A stretch of 64,000 bases of DNA, taken from positions 1 through 64,000 of the forward strand of contig CAMLTW010000007.1 of NCBI GenBank assembly GCA_946486375.1. Direction: 5' to 3'. A program made the position numbers and the translations under genes. This document shows positions 26,252 through 35,616 of the stretch, piece by piece; positions within the stretch are counted from its first letter, which is position 1; each line of letters begins with the position of its first letter. This DNA is from an uncultured Rikenellaceae bacterium. Lineage in GTDB: Bacteria > Bacteroidota > Bacteroidia > Bacteroidales > Rikenellaceae. The notes beneath the pieces are model-generated. The model saw only the letters and a program-made list of their open reading frames with translations. It did no database searches and was not told where the DNA came from.

Positions 26252-27472
26252 TCACCGGAGCGGGCGGAAAAGCAGGGAGCTGTCGCCGTAGCTCAGGAAC
26301 CGGAAGCCGTTTTGCAGGGCGAAGCGGTAGATGTCCCGCCACCGGTCTTCCCCTACGAAGGCCGCGATCAACAGCAGCAGCGTGCTTTTCGGCTGGTGGA
26401 AATTGGTGACCAGCGCGGAAACGATCCGGAACCGGAACCCCGCCGGGGTAATCATGATCTGCGTGGCCGATTTCAGTTTTTCCAGCCCCCGGCGTTCCAG
26501 GTATCCGATCAGCGATTCCAGCAGTTCCGGCCCGGTCAGGGATTCCGGGATGCCGTAGGCTTCCCATTGTCCCACGGCCCTGCCTTCGTCCGCCGTGCCG
26601 GTCAGCCGCACCCGGTATCCCAGCACGGGCAGGGATTCCAGCGTCCGCACGCTGGTGGTGCCGACCGCCGTCACGCCTTCCGGGCGCTCCGCCAGCCGCC
26701 GGAGGGTATCGAGCCGGATTTCGAAATGTTCGGTATGCATCACGTGGTGCGTGGCGTCTTCGTCCTTGACCGGCAGGAACGTGCCCGCTCCCACGTGCAG
26801 GGTCACTTCTTCCGTAGCGATGCCCCGTCCGTGCAGTGCGTCGATCACCGCCGGCGTGAAGTGAAGTCCCGCGGTAGGGGCCGCCACCGAGCCTTCGAAA
26901 CGGGAATAGACCGTCTGGTAGCGTGTCAGATCGATTTCCTGCGTATCCCGGTTCAGGTAGGGGGGAATCGGCATCCGTCCCAGCCATTCGAGCAACTGGC
27001 CGAACGTCAGATCGGCGTCCCAACGGAATTCCACGAGGTGTTCCTTGCCCCGGTTTTCGACCAGCGTCGCCGTGAGGGCGCTTGGTTTTCCCTCGTGCTC
27101 GAACCGGATCGAGAGAGGGCCTTCCTTCCATTTTTTCAGGTTTCCCACAATACCGTGCCAGCGGCAGGTTTCCCGGCAGGCGAAAGCCCGCTCGTAGTCG
27201 GCCGGGTCGGCGGGCTCCAGACAGAACACTTCGATCCGCGCTCCGGTTTCCTTGAAGAAAACGATCCGCGCCCGGATCACTCTGGTGTTGTTGAACACCG
27301 TCAGCGAACCCGCCGGAAGCAACTCCGGCAGCCGGGTAAAACGGGTTTCGGAAACAACTCCGTCGCGGTAAACCAGCAGTTTGGAAGCGTCCCGTTCCGC
27401 CAGCGGATACCGCGCGATGCGTTCTTCCGGCAACGGGTAGTCGTAATCGGATATTTTCAGTTCTTTGGTCAT
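26252..27472 (-). CDS. queA: S-adenosylmethionine:tRNA ribosyltransferase-isomerase
   Basis: This 406-residue enzyme makes epoxyqueuosine at the tRNA wobble base from preQ1 and SAM. It has FNNTRVIRARI near residue 67, the AAPTAGLHFT block, HVGAGTFLPVK, and the C-terminal TNFHQPKSTLLLLIAAF and RFLSYGDSSLLF motifs. It is longer than E. coli QueA. The start ATG (27470-27472) overlaps the stop of the upstream DUF6427-like gene by four bases; the frame itself runs open far upstream in shadow. QueE lies at 7 kb. Confidence 0.92.
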   Translation of the reverse strand: MTKELKISDYDYPLPEERIARYPLAERDASKLLVYRDGVVSETRFTRLPELLPAGSLTVFNNTRVIRARIVFFKETGARIEVFCLEPADPADYERAFACRETCRWHGIVGNLKKWKEGPLSIRFEHEGKPSALTATLVENRGKEHLVEFRWDADLTFGQLLEWLGRMPIPPYLNRDTQEIDLTRYQTVYSRFEGSVAAPTAGLHFTPAVIDALHGRGIATEEVTLHVGAGTFLPVKDEDATHHVMHTEHFEIRLDTLRRLAERPEGVTAVGTTSVRTLESLPVLGYRVRLTGTADEGRAVGQWEAYGIPESLTGPELLESLIGYLERRGLEKLKSATQIMITPAGFRFRIVSALVTNFHQPKSTLLLLIAAFVGEDRWRDIYRFALQNGFRFLSYGDSSLLFRPLR

Positions 27473-28497
27473 CTCAATCCGTTTTCCTGGTAAAACCGGA
27501 TGAACGGGAGCAGGTTGTAAGCCAGCAGGGCGAACATCATCAGGGCGTAGAGCAGGTTGGGCCACAGCCCCGTTCTCCGGTTGAAATAAGTGGGAACGAT
27601 CATGGCCAGCGGCACCGCGGCCAGCGGCAGCATGTCGAGGCTTCGGCCCGGAAGGGCGAACAGGGTGGCCACCGCGACGAGCATCCAGACGAACAGGAGG
27701 TACGCCTTGAAGGAACGGTTCCGCATTTTTTTCCGACGCCGGACGAAGGTCGCCAGCGATACGACCAGAACCGTGAGGAAGATGCCCGACAGGACGTATC
27801 CCCACAACGGGTCCTGCCCGTGGAAAAAATCCTTCGCGGGGAACTCCGAAGTCAGCGCCGCCGCGATTTGCCGGACGACGGTCGAAAAGGGTTCCCCCAT
27901 CCCCCAGTAAACGTAGGACGTGAAGAAAAGCGGAAGCAGAAATCCCGTGAGAGCCACCGCTCCGTCCCGCCATTGTTTCCGGAACAGACCCAGCCCTACC
28001 GGCAGCAGGATGCCGAAAACCGCTGCCGGAGCGTACAGCAGCGGGGCCGCCCCCAGCGCCACGCCGGCGTGGAAGAAGTAACCGAACTGCGCCCGTCGCT
28101 TGTAGGAAAGAATCATGCTTTCCGCGGCGTACATCACCAGAAAGGCCACGGCCAGCGTTATCACGCTCCCTGCCGCGGCGTAGTAGCCCAGGCTCACCAT
28201 CAGGTAAATGAGGGACGGCATGTAGGTGCGTTCCAGAAAAATCAGGTTGCGGGCGATGATGCGGGTCAGGAAGAAGGAGTCCACGAAAACCAGCAGGAAA
28301 GTCAGCACGGGCACCGTCCACGGAAAGGCGGAGAGGAACCGGAGCAATAGCGCCTGCAGAGGCATGATCGTCCCGTCGCCGTCCGGCGGTGCAGCCACCG
28401 GCATAAACAGATACTCCCTGCCGCTGAACAGCACGAACAACAGCAGGAAGTAAAATACGGTTCTCAGCAGACTTTGACGGGTGATGTCGAAACTCAT
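27469..28497 (-). CDS. DUF6427-like multi-pass membrane protein
   Basis: This 342-residue protein has about ten hydrophobic segments and few charged loops. It resembles the DUF6427 membrane proteins of Bacteroidetes, whose function is unknown; the name is from memory and approximate. Distinctive stretches are LMVSLGYYAAAGSVITL and VYWGMGEPFSTVVRQ. It overlaps queA by four bases and lies 42 bases after purD, so it is part of the purD-membrane protein-queA run. Confidence 0.7.
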   Translation of the reverse strand: MSFDITRQSLLRTVFYFLLLFVLFSGREYLFMPVAAPPDGDGTIMPLQALLLRFLSAFPWTVPVLTFLLVFVDSFFLTRIIARNLIFLERTYMPSLIYLMVSLGYYAAAGSVITLAVAFLVMYAAESMILSYKRRAQFGYFFHAGVALGAAPLLYAPAAVFGILLPVGLGLFRKQWRDGAVALTGFLLPLFFTSYVYWGMGEPFSTVVRQIAAALTSEFPAKDFFHGQDPLWGYVLSGIFLTVLVVSLATFVRRRKKMRNRSFKAYLLFVWMLVAVATLFALPGRSLDMLPLAAVPLAMIVPTYFNRRTGLWPNLLYALMMFALLAYNLLPFIRFYQENGLR

Positions 28498-28539
28498 GGG
28501 CGGTTCCTTCCCTTTTCAGCGTCACGCCTCACCCGGCGG

Positions 28540-29844
28540 CTAACGAGCCTCCAGGTCTTTTCCGATGTCGCGGCGACAGTATTTTCCCGAATAGCGGATT
28601 TTTTCGATGGCGTCATAAGACCTGGAAGCGGCTTCGCCGATGGTTTCTCCGAACGACGTCACGGCCAGCACGCGGCCTCCCGCCGTCACCGTTTCGCGTC
28701 CCTGCACGCCCGTTCCGGCGTGGAAAATCAGACTGTTTCCCGATGCCGCGGCCTCTTCCAGCCCTTCGACGATTTTCCCCTTTTCGTATTCGCCGGGGTA
28801 TCCGCCCGACACGCACACCACCGTCACCGCCGTTTCCCCGCGAACGGTCAGCTCTTTCGTCCCCAGCGATCCGAAGGCGATTCCCTCGAACAGGTCGATG
28901 ATGTCGGACGTGATCCGCGGCATCACCACTTCCGTTTCCGGGTCGCCCATCCGCACGTTGTATTCGATCACTTTCGGTTCCCCGTCCGCGTTCATCAGCC
29001 CGATGAAGAGGAAGCCGTTATACCGGATTCCCTCCTTTTTCAGCCCCTCCACGGTGGGTTCCACGATTCGTGTCCGCACTTTCTCCATAAACGCCTCATC
29101 GCAGAACGGCACCGGCGAAACCGCCCCCATGCCGCCCGTGTTGAGACCCGTGTCCCCTTCCCCGATCCGTTTGTAGTCCTTGGCTTCGGGCAGGATTTTG
29201 TACCCCTTGCCGTCGGTGGCCACGAACACCGAAACCTCGATGCCCGACAAGTATTCCTCGATCACCACCCGCTGGCTGGCGTGTCCGAATTTGCCGCCCA
29301 GCATTTCGGCCAGCTCGGCTTTCGCCTGCGCCGGGTCGTCCACGATGAGCACTCCCTTCCCGGCGGCCAGCCCGTCCGCCTTCAGCACGTAGGGCGGCCG
29401 GAGGGTTTCCAGAAAAGCGTACCCTTCTTCCAGCGTGTCCCGCGTGAATGTCCGGTAGGCCGCCGTGGGGATTCCGTGCCGCATCATGAACGCTTTGGCG
29501 AAATCCTTGCTCCCTTCCAGCCGGGCCCCTTCCATCGAGGGGCCGATGACCGGAATGTTCCGGATGTCGCTGTCGTTCAGGAAGTAATCCGAAATTCCCT
29601 TAACCAGCGGTTCTTCCGGCCCCACCACCACCAGGTTGACGTTGTTGGAGAGCACGAACTGCTTGACGATGGCGAAGTCGGCGGGATTGATGTCCACATT
29701 GATGCCGCAACCCTTCGTCCCGGCGTTTCCCGGAGCGATATAAAGTTTGGCAAGACGCTTGCTTTGAGCGATTTTCCAAGCCAGCGCGTGCTCCCGGCCT
29801 CCCGACCCCAGCAGCAGCACGTTCACCGATTGCGGTAATTTCAT
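28540..29844 (-). CDS. purD: phosphoribosylamine-glycine ligase
   Basis: This 434-residue ATP-grasp enzyme performs the second step of purine synthesis. It begins NVLLLGSGGREHALAWKI and continues VVGPEEPLVKGISDYF, LKADGLAAGKGVLI and NVRMGDPETEVVMP, in the family order. The frame is open 15 codons further up, but ATG at 29842-29844 gives the expected start MKLPQSVNVLLLG. It heads the purD-DUF6427-queA run. Confidence 0.95.
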   Translation of the reverse strand: MKLPQSVNVLLLGSGGREHALAWKIAQSKRLAKLYIAPGNAGTKGCGINVDINPADFAIVKQFVLSNNVNLVVVGPEEPLVKGISDYFLNDSDIRNIPVIGPSMEGARLEGSKDFAKAFMMRHGIPTAAYRTFTRDTLEEGYAFLETLRPPYVLKADGLAAGKGVLIVDDPAQAKAELAEMLGGKFGHASQRVVIEEYLSGIEVSVFVATDGKGYKILPEAKDYKRIGEGDTGLNTGGMGAVSPVPFCDEAFMEKVRTRIVEPTVEGLKKEGIRYNGFLFIGLMNADGEPKVIEYNVRMGDPETEVVMPRITSDIIDLFEGIAFGSLGTKELTVRGETAVTVVCVSGGYPGEYEKGKIVEGLEEAAASGNSLIFHAGTGVQGRETVTAGGRVLAVTSFGETIGEAASRSYDAIEKIRYSGKYCRRDIGKDLEAR

Positions 29845-29956
29845 ATAGCGATTTTTTATATCCGTTTTGTTCGATAAATAGACGAACACAAAGTTACGAA
29901 TTTTCGCCGGAAATGCATCCCCGTTTTTTTCTTTCTCCTTCCATTTCCCGTTTTTT

Positions 29957-30925
29957 TCATTTCCCGGAGCGGGAAACCGGTTCGGAAGGGCCGCCGTTTT
30001 TCCGTTTGACCGAAAGCCGGGGGAACAGTTTCCGGAAACGCACCAGATAGCCCGTGACGTTGCTTCCCGCGATCACGAGGGTCACCCCCAGGACGATCAT
30101 CAGCAACCCGAAAACTTCCCGGTAGGTCAGGGTTTCCCCGAAAACCGCGATCCCGAAAAAAACGGCCGTGACCGGTTCCAGCGCTCCGAGCACGGCGGTC
30201 GGCGTCGATCCGATGTACTGAATGGCGGCGGTGGTGCACAGGAACGAGACGGCGGTCGGAAAGACGGCCAGCGCCAGCAGGTTGCCCCACAGGTACCACG
30301 GTTCGGGCAGGGTCAGGTTCTGGCCTGAACCGAGCCGGATCAGGAACAGGCTCAGCCCGAAAAGCAGGACGTAGAACGTTGCCTTGAGCGTCGCGGTGTC
30401 TTTCAGCGCGGGCCGGTTGATGCCCACGATATAGACGGCGTACGAAAGGGCGGAGACGAGCACCAGCGCCGTTCCCGTCGGGCTGAGCGTCGCCCCGTCG
30501 CCGCTCTTGTAAAGCAGGCCGATGCCCGTCATCGCCAGCCCGATGCACAGGAGAATGTGCAGCGTCAGTTTTTCCCGGAAAACGAACGTCATGATGAGCG
30601 CCACCATCATCGGATAGACGAACAGGAGGGTCGATGCGATCCCGGCGTCCATGTAGTTGTAGCTTTGGAACAGGGTGAGGGACGACAGGGCCACCAGCAT
30701 CCCCAGCACGATCAGCGGAAACGTTTCCCGGCGTTTCAGCCCGAAGCTCCGGCCCCTGGCCCGGAGCATGATTCCGAGGATGGGGATGGCGAACAGGTAC
30801 CGGAAAAAGAGGACGGAATCGGGGTTCATGCCCGCTTTGTACAAGGGGAGCGCGAACAGCGGATTCATGCCGTAAGTGGCTGCGGCCACCGCTCCCAAAA
30901 CATAGCCTTTGGCTTTTGCGTTCAT
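29957..30925 (-). CDS. EamA-family (DMT) transporter
   Basis: This 322-residue protein has ten membrane helices in two EamA repeats. The second repeat ends ALEPVTAVFFGIAVFGETLTYREVFGLLMIVLG, a very typical EamA stretch. The hydrophilic tail after about residue 290 is short and basic. It should move a small metabolite across the inner membrane; direction and substrate are unknown. It is 39 bases downstream of metX on the same strand and is probably co-transcribed with it. Confidence 0.88.
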   Translation of the reverse strand: MNAKAKGYVLGAVAAATYGMNPLFALPLYKAGMNPDSVLFFRYLFAIPILGIMLRARGRSFGLKRRETFPLIVLGMLVALSSLTLFQSYNYMDAGIASTLLFVYPMMVALIMTFVFREKLTLHILLCIGLAMTGIGLLYKSGDGATLSPTGTALVLVSALSYAVYIVGINRPALKDTATLKATFYVLLFGLSLFLIRLGSGQNLTLPEPWYLWGNLLALAVFPTAVSFLCTTAAIQYIGSTPTAVLGALEPVTAVFFGIAVFGETLTYREVFGLLMIVLGVTLVIAGSNVTGYLVRFRKLFPRLSVKRKNGGPSEPVSRSGK

Positions 30926-30964
30926 CGGTTCGATACTCCGGATAAAGGAAAAATCGCGGCCTCG

Positions 30965-31990
30965 TCAGAGGGGCGTTTCGATAAAGGGCTTCAGCAGCCG
31001 GTTCAGTTTTTCGTGCTCCACCAGAAAACCGTCGTGGCCGAACTCCGAATTGATGAGGAACAGCTCCGCTTCCGGAATGTGGCGGTAAAGGAAAATCTGC
31101 TCGCTCACCGGCAGGATGATGTCCGACGAGATGCCCACGACGAGCGTCCGTGCCCGGATGGTCGCCAGCGCGCTTTCGATCCCTCCCCGGAACCGTCCCA
31201 CGTTGTGGGAATCGAACGCCTGAGACAACCGGTAATAGGAATAGGCGTTGAACCGCCGGCAGAGCTTTTCCCCCTGATACTGCTGATAGGTGGTCGCCCG
31301 GAACCCCACCAGCTTGTACTGCGTGTCGTTTTCCTGCTGGGTGGCGTTGTAGGCCGAACTCCCCCGGTAACTCAGCAGGCCGATCGACCGGGACACCCGC
31401 ATCCCCTTTTTTCCCGCTTCCGGGTCTTTTTCCCCGAACGTCTCGTCGGTTTCGATGGCCATCCGCTGGGATTCGTTGAAGGCGATCGTCCACGGCTGGC
31501 TGCGGGCGGCGGTGGCGATCAGGATCAGCCGCTCGGCGAAATGGGGCTGCATGATGGCCCATTCCAGTGCCTGAAACCCTCCGATGGAACTCCCCACGAG
31601 CGCCCGCACCTTCCGGATGCCCAGCGCTTCGGCCAGCAGCTGATGCGCCCGCACCATGTCCCGCACCGTGATGAACGGAAACGAGTCGTAATAGGGCGCT
31701 CCCGTCTCCGGGTCGGTTTCCAGCGGCCCCGTCGTCCCGTAGTGCGATCCGAGCACGTTGGCGCAGACCGTGAAATATTTGGCCGGGTCGAGGAATTTTC
31801 CTTCCTCCACCGTGTGGGGCCACCAGTCGGCCACGTCGGAGTTGGCCGTCAGGGCATGGCACACCCAGACGACGTTGTTCCCCGACGACTTCCGTTTCCC
31901 GAAGGTGTGGTAGGCGACGGTCAGGCCGTGGATGACTTCCCCGTTTTCCAGCCGGAAAGGCTTGTCGTATTTGAAATATTTTACCGCCAT
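30965..31990 (-). CDS. metX: homoserine O-acetyltransferase
   Basis: This 341-residue alpha/beta-hydrolase-fold enzyme activates homoserine for methionine synthesis. WVCHALTANSDVADWW is the typical oxyanion region. The nucleophile Ser sits in VGSSIGGFQALEWA. The Asp and His are in VGISSDIILP and FGHDGFLVE. It could acetylate or succinylate; the family name is used. The 287 bases upstream hold no gene, only Arg-rich shadow frames, and no methionine riboswitch was recognised there. Confidence 0.9.
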   Translation of the reverse strand: MAVKYFKYDKPFRLENGEVIHGLTVAYHTFGKRKSSGNNVVWVCHALTANSDVADWWPHTVEEGKFLDPAKYFTVCANVLGSHYGTTGPLETDPETGAPYYDSFPFITVRDMVRAHQLLAEALGIRKVRALVGSSIGGFQALEWAIMQPHFAERLILIATAARSQPWTIAFNESQRMAIETDETFGEKDPEAGKKGMRVSRSIGLLSYRGSSAYNATQQENDTQYKLVGFRATTYQQYQGEKLCRRFNAYSYYRLSQAFDSHNVGRFRGGIESALATIRARTLVVGISSDIILPVSEQIFLYRHIPEAELFLINSEFGHDGFLVEHEKLNRLLKPFIETPL

Positions 31991-32277
31991 GGTTTTTCGT
32001 TCGTGTCCGGACGCGCGCCGCAGGCTTTCTCCCGATCCTCCTCGTCCGCTTCATCCGCGGCAAGACCGGCCGAATGCGCCTCCGCTGCCGGTTACGGACG
32101 GGAGGGGGCGGAACTGCGCGGTTTTTCCGTTCCGGTTTTTCAGGCTGCAAGATAATGATTTTTCACAAGCGGGCGTACCTGCGCGGCCGAAATGTCCGTT
32201 TCCGCTTTCCGGGGGAAAGGTTTTTTCCACCCGCCTCCGGCCTGTCCCGAAGAAAGGACGCCCGGCGAAACCGTCGC

Positions 32278-33249
32278 TCAGGCTTCCCGTTCCGCCTGCT
32301 GCTGCCAGATCAGGGCCGACGCGCCCAGAATGGCGGCGTTCATTCCCTCGATTCCCGACGGAAGGAGCTTCACCTTGTTGCGGAAATTCGACAGCAGGTG
32401 CATTTCCATGTATTTCTTGGTCGGTTCGAAGATGTACTTTCCGGCCTTGGCCAGTCCTCCGAACAGGAAAATCGCTTCCGGGCTGGTCACCGCCACGGCG
32501 TCGGCCAGCGCCTGTCCCAGCATCATTCCCGTGTATTCGTAGGCTTCGGCGGCCAGCGGATCCCCGTTGAGGGCCGCCTTCGTGATCATTTCGGCGGTCA
32601 GGTCGTTGTAGGTGATGCGCCGGAATTCGCTGTCTTCGGTGTGGTCGGCCAGCAGCTTGAAAACCGTCCGCTTGATGCCGGTGGCCGAAGCGTAGGTTTC
32701 GAGGCATCCTTTCCGTCCGCAGCCGCACACCCGTCCCGTACGGTTCACGATCACGTGTCCCAGCTCCCCGGCCAGGCTGTCATGGCCGAGCATCAGGTGC
32801 CCGTCCACCACGAAGCCGCTGCCGAGCCCCGTGCCGAGGGTGATGACGATGAAATTCTTCATGCCCCGCGCCGCGCCGAAGGTCATTTCTCCGATGGCCG
32901 CGGCCTTCGCGTCGTTGGTCATCAGCACGGGTTTGCCCGGAAAGAAGCGGCGGAACTTCTCCACGAAGGGCACGATTCCCTTCCACGGCAGGTTGGGGGC
33001 GTTTTCGATGGTGCCCCGGAAATAATTCGCGTTCGGAGCTCCGATCCCCACGCCCACGATGTCGCACCGGCAATCCACCGTTTTGAGCAGCTGTTGGATG
33101 CCGATGTACAATTCTTCCAGATAGCGGTCTACGTCGGGGTACTGCCGGGTGGACATCACCCCTTCCCCGTAAACGTGTCCCGTGTCGTCCACCAGCCCGT
33201 AGGCGGTGTTGGTGCCTCCGATGTCGATGCCGATTGCAAACCTTTTCAT
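32278..33249 (-). CDS. ROK-family sugar kinase (glucokinase-like)
   Basis: This 323-residue protein has the ATP site GIDIGGTNTAYGLVDDTG (about residues 7-24), LGTGLGSGFVVDGHLMLG with the catalytic region, and the ROK zinc motif CGCGRKGCLETYAS. A DNA-binding domain is absent, so it is an enzyme rather than a repressor. Glucose is the likeliest substrate, but N-acetyl sugars are possible. It is divergent from the prenyl synthase gene. Confidence 0.9.
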   Translation of the reverse strand: MKRFAIGIDIGGTNTAYGLVDDTGHVYGEGVMSTRQYPDVDRYLEELYIGIQQLLKTVDCRCDIVGVGIGAPNANYFRGTIENAPNLPWKGIVPFVEKFRRFFPGKPVLMTNDAKAAAIGEMTFGAARGMKNFIVITLGTGLGSGFVVDGHLMLGHDSLAGELGHVIVNRTGRVCGCGRKGCLETYASATGIKRTVFKLLADHTEDSEFRRITYNDLTAEMITKAALNGDPLAAEAYEYTGMMLGQALADAVAVTSPEAIFLFGGLAKAGKYIFEPTKKYMEMHLLSNFRNKVKLLPSGIEGMNAAILGASALIWQQQAEREA

Positions 33250-33330
33250 GCTTTTCGATTCTGTCTTCCCGTATCCAACAAAATTAGTACAATCTTTCGC
33301 ATTTTTCGTAAATATATTTTTATTTCGGGT

Positions 33331-33338
33331 TACCTTTG
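33331..33338 (+). promoter_or_regulatory. -7 promoter element of the prenyl synthase run
   Basis: TACCTTTG matches TAnnTTTG, 17 bases before the ATG, and is preceded by AT-rich sequence. Confidence 0.5.
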
Positions 33339-33354
33339 CAAAAAGCGCTTTGCC

Positions 33355-34332
33355 ATGTATTCTTTAGACGAGCTGTCCCGCATGACGGAAACGGGCATCG
33401 GGGAACTGGAGTTTCCCGCACGGCCCGAACGACTTTACCGGCCTGTCCGGTACACCCTCGAATCCGGGGGCAAGCGGGTGCGTCCCCTGCTGACGCTCGC
33501 TTCCTGCCTCCTGTTCACCGACCGGGCCGAGAAGGCTCTTCCGGCGGCCATGGGCATCGAGGTGTTCCACAACTTCACCCTGCTGCACGACGACATCATG
33601 GATCGGGCGGAGCTGCGCCGCGGACGCCCGACCGTCCACAGCCGCTGGAACGACAACGTGGCCATTCTGTCCGGAGATGCCATGGTCGTCTGCGCTTACG
33701 ACCTGATTTCCCGTTCGGAGCCGGACAAGCTGGCTCCGATCCTGCGGGTGTTCAACGCCCTGGCGCTGGGCGTATGCGAAGGTCAGCAGTACGACATGGA
33801 TTTCGAGGAGACGGAAGGGGTGACGGTGGAACGGTACATCGAAATGATCCGGCTAAAAACCTCCGTGATGGTGGGCGGCGCGGCCCGGATCGGAGCCATC
33901 GCCGGAAGCGCTCCGCAGCGGGAGGAGGAACGGCTGTACGATTTCGGGGTCAACCTGGGGCTGGCTTTCCAGTTGCAGGACGATGTGCTGGACACTTACG
34001 GAGACGAAAAGACCTTCGGGAAGCAGATCGGGGGGGACATCGTGACCAACAAGAAGACCTTCCTGCTGATCCGGGCTTTGGAACTGGCCAAGGGCGGGAC
34101 GAAAAACTACCTTCAGCGCCTCCTCTCCGGCAAGGAGCAGAAGACGCGCGAGGGAAAGATCGCCGCCGTGCGGGCCGTTTACGACGCCGTGGGCGTCCGG
34201 GAACTGGCCGAACGGGAGATCGAACGCTATTTCGACCGGGCCGAAACGCTGCTCGGCGAGGTGGAAGTTCCCGAAGCCCGGAAGGGGCCGATGCGGGAGA
34301 TCATGCACCTGCTCGTCAAACGGAACAAATAG
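33355..34332 (+). CDS. polyprenyl diphosphate synthase
   Basis: This 325-residue trans-prenyltransferase extends isoprenoid chains for quinone side chains. The first Asp-rich motif is Asp79-Asp80-Ile-Met-Asp83 in LLHDDIMDRAELRRG. The second is DDVLD in FQLQDDVLDTYGD. GGKRVRPLL (about 38-46) and GKQIGGDI are also standard. The long open frame upstream is spurious; the ATG at 33355 follows the promoter closely. It is the first gene of a run with U32 and ribD. Product length cannot be read with confidence. Confidence 0.92.
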   Translation: MYSLDELSRMTETGIGELEFPARPERLYRPVRYTLESGGKRVRPLLTLASCLLFTDRAEKALPAAMGIEVFHNFTLLHDDIMDRAELRRGRPTVHSRWNDNVAILSGDAMVVCAYDLISRSEPDKLAPILRVFNALALGVCEGQQYDMDFEETEGVTVERYIEMIRLKTSVMVGGAARIGAIAGSAPQREEERLYDFGVNLGLAFQLQDDVLDTYGDEKTFGKQIGGDIVTNKKTFLLIRALELAKGGTKNYLQRLLSGKEQKTREGKIAAVRAVYDAVGVRELAEREIERYFDRAETLLGEVEVPEARKGPMREIMHLLVKRNK

Positions 34333-34334
34333 GC

Positions 34335-35591
34335 ATGAAGCGGAGCGACATCGAGATCATGGCTCCGGTCGGTTCGCGGGAATCGCTGGCCGCTGCGGTG
34401 CAGGGCGGGGCCGATGCGGTCTATTTCGGGGTGGAGAAGCTCAACATGCGCTCCGGCTCGTCGGCGAATTTCACCCTGGACGATCTGGGGGAGATCGTCG
34501 GTTTCTGCCGGGAACACGGGCTGAAATCTTATCTTACCGTCAATACCGTACTCTACGACGAAGACCTGCTTGCCATGCGCGCCGTGCTCGAACGGGCGAA
34601 GGCCGAAGGGATCGACGCGGTGATCGTCGCGGATCAGGCCGCGATCCTGTACGCTCGTTCCATCGGGCTGGAGGTGCACATTTCCACGCAGGTGAACGTC
34701 TCCAACGCCGAGGCGCTGGCTTTCTACGCGCAGTTCGCGGACGTGGCGGTGCTGGCGCGGGAACTGAATCTGGAACAGGTGGCGGCCATTCACCGGGAGA
34801 TCGGACGGCGCCCCCTGCTGGGGCCGGGCGGCAAGCCCGTGAGGATCGAGATGTTCGCGCACGGAGCGTTGTGCATGGCCGTTTCGGGCAAATGCTACCT
34901 GAGTCTTCACGAGACGGCCCGTTCCGCCAACCGGGGGGCCTGCCGCCAGATCTGCCGCCGCGCCTACCGGGTGGCCGACCGGGACACGGGGGAGGAACTG
35001 GTGGTGGACAATGCGTACATCATGTCTCCCAAAGACCTTTGTACGATAGATATCCTCGACCGGATGATCGCCGCAGGGGTGAGCGTGCTGAAAATCGAAG
35101 GCCGCGCCCGGTCGGCGGAGTATGTGAAACGGGTCTGCGAATGTTACGACGAGGCCCTGCGGGCGATCGAAGCCGGCGCCTATACGCCGGAAAAGGTCGC
35201 GCAGTGGAAAACCCGGCTGGGAGAGGTCTTCAACCGGGGATTCTGGAACGGCTATTACCTGGGCCGGCGGCTGGGGGAATGGACGGACTCCTACGGTTCT
35301 TCGGCCACGCGCCGGAAGGTTTATGCGGGGAAGGTCACCAATTATTTTTCCAACCTCGGTGTGGCCGAAATCTCGGTGGAGGCGGCTCCGGTGCGCCGCG
35401 GCGACGACCTGCTGATCATCGGGGAGACCACCGGAGTGCTGAAACTGACCGCCGACGAAATCCGCGTCGACCTGAAACCGGTCGAAGAAGCCGTGCAGGG
35501 TGTTCGCTGCTCGATTCGCACGCCGGGAAAAGTGCGCCGGAACGACAAGCTCTACCGGCTGGAACCTTCAGGCCCGGAGGCCGGAAAATAG
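34335..35591 (+). CDS. peptidase U32-family protein (tRNA/rRNA hydroxylation type)
   Basis: This 418-residue protein of the U32 family is now linked, through TrhP and RlhA, to prephenate-dependent 5-hydroxylation of tRNA uridine 34 or of 23S rRNA cytidine. It starts MKRSDIEIMAPVGSRESL. GADAVYFGVEKLNMRS is the family block. The conserved cysteines are in SGKCYLSL and GACRQICRR. KIEGRARSAEYVKRV follows. It begins two bases after the prenyl synthase stop. Which RNA it modifies cannot be told from sequence. Confidence 0.88.
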   Translation: MKRSDIEIMAPVGSRESLAAAVQGGADAVYFGVEKLNMRSGSSANFTLDDLGEIVGFCREHGLKSYLTVNTVLYDEDLLAMRAVLERAKAEGIDAVIVADQAAILYARSIGLEVHISTQVNVSNAEALAFYAQFADVAVLARELNLEQVAAIHREIGRRPLLGPGGKPVRIEMFAHGALCMAVSGKCYLSLHETARSANRGACRQICRRAYRVADRDTGEELVVDNAYIMSPKDLCTIDILDRMIAAGVSVLKIEGRARSAEYVKRVCECYDEALRAIEAGAYTPEKVAQWKTRLGEVFNRGFWNGYYLGRRLGEWTDSYGSSATRRKVYAGKVTNYFSNLGVAEISVEAAPVRRGDDLLIIGETTGVLKLTADEIRVDLKPVEEAVQGVRCSIRTPGKVRRNDKLYRLEPSGPEAGK

Positions 35592-35616
35592 AGCGGCCCT
35601 GACCGAAATTGCTGCT

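Noticed and set aside
31991-32277. Methionine or SAM riboswitch before metX
   Set aside because: No recognisable aptamer blocks in the 287-base gap.
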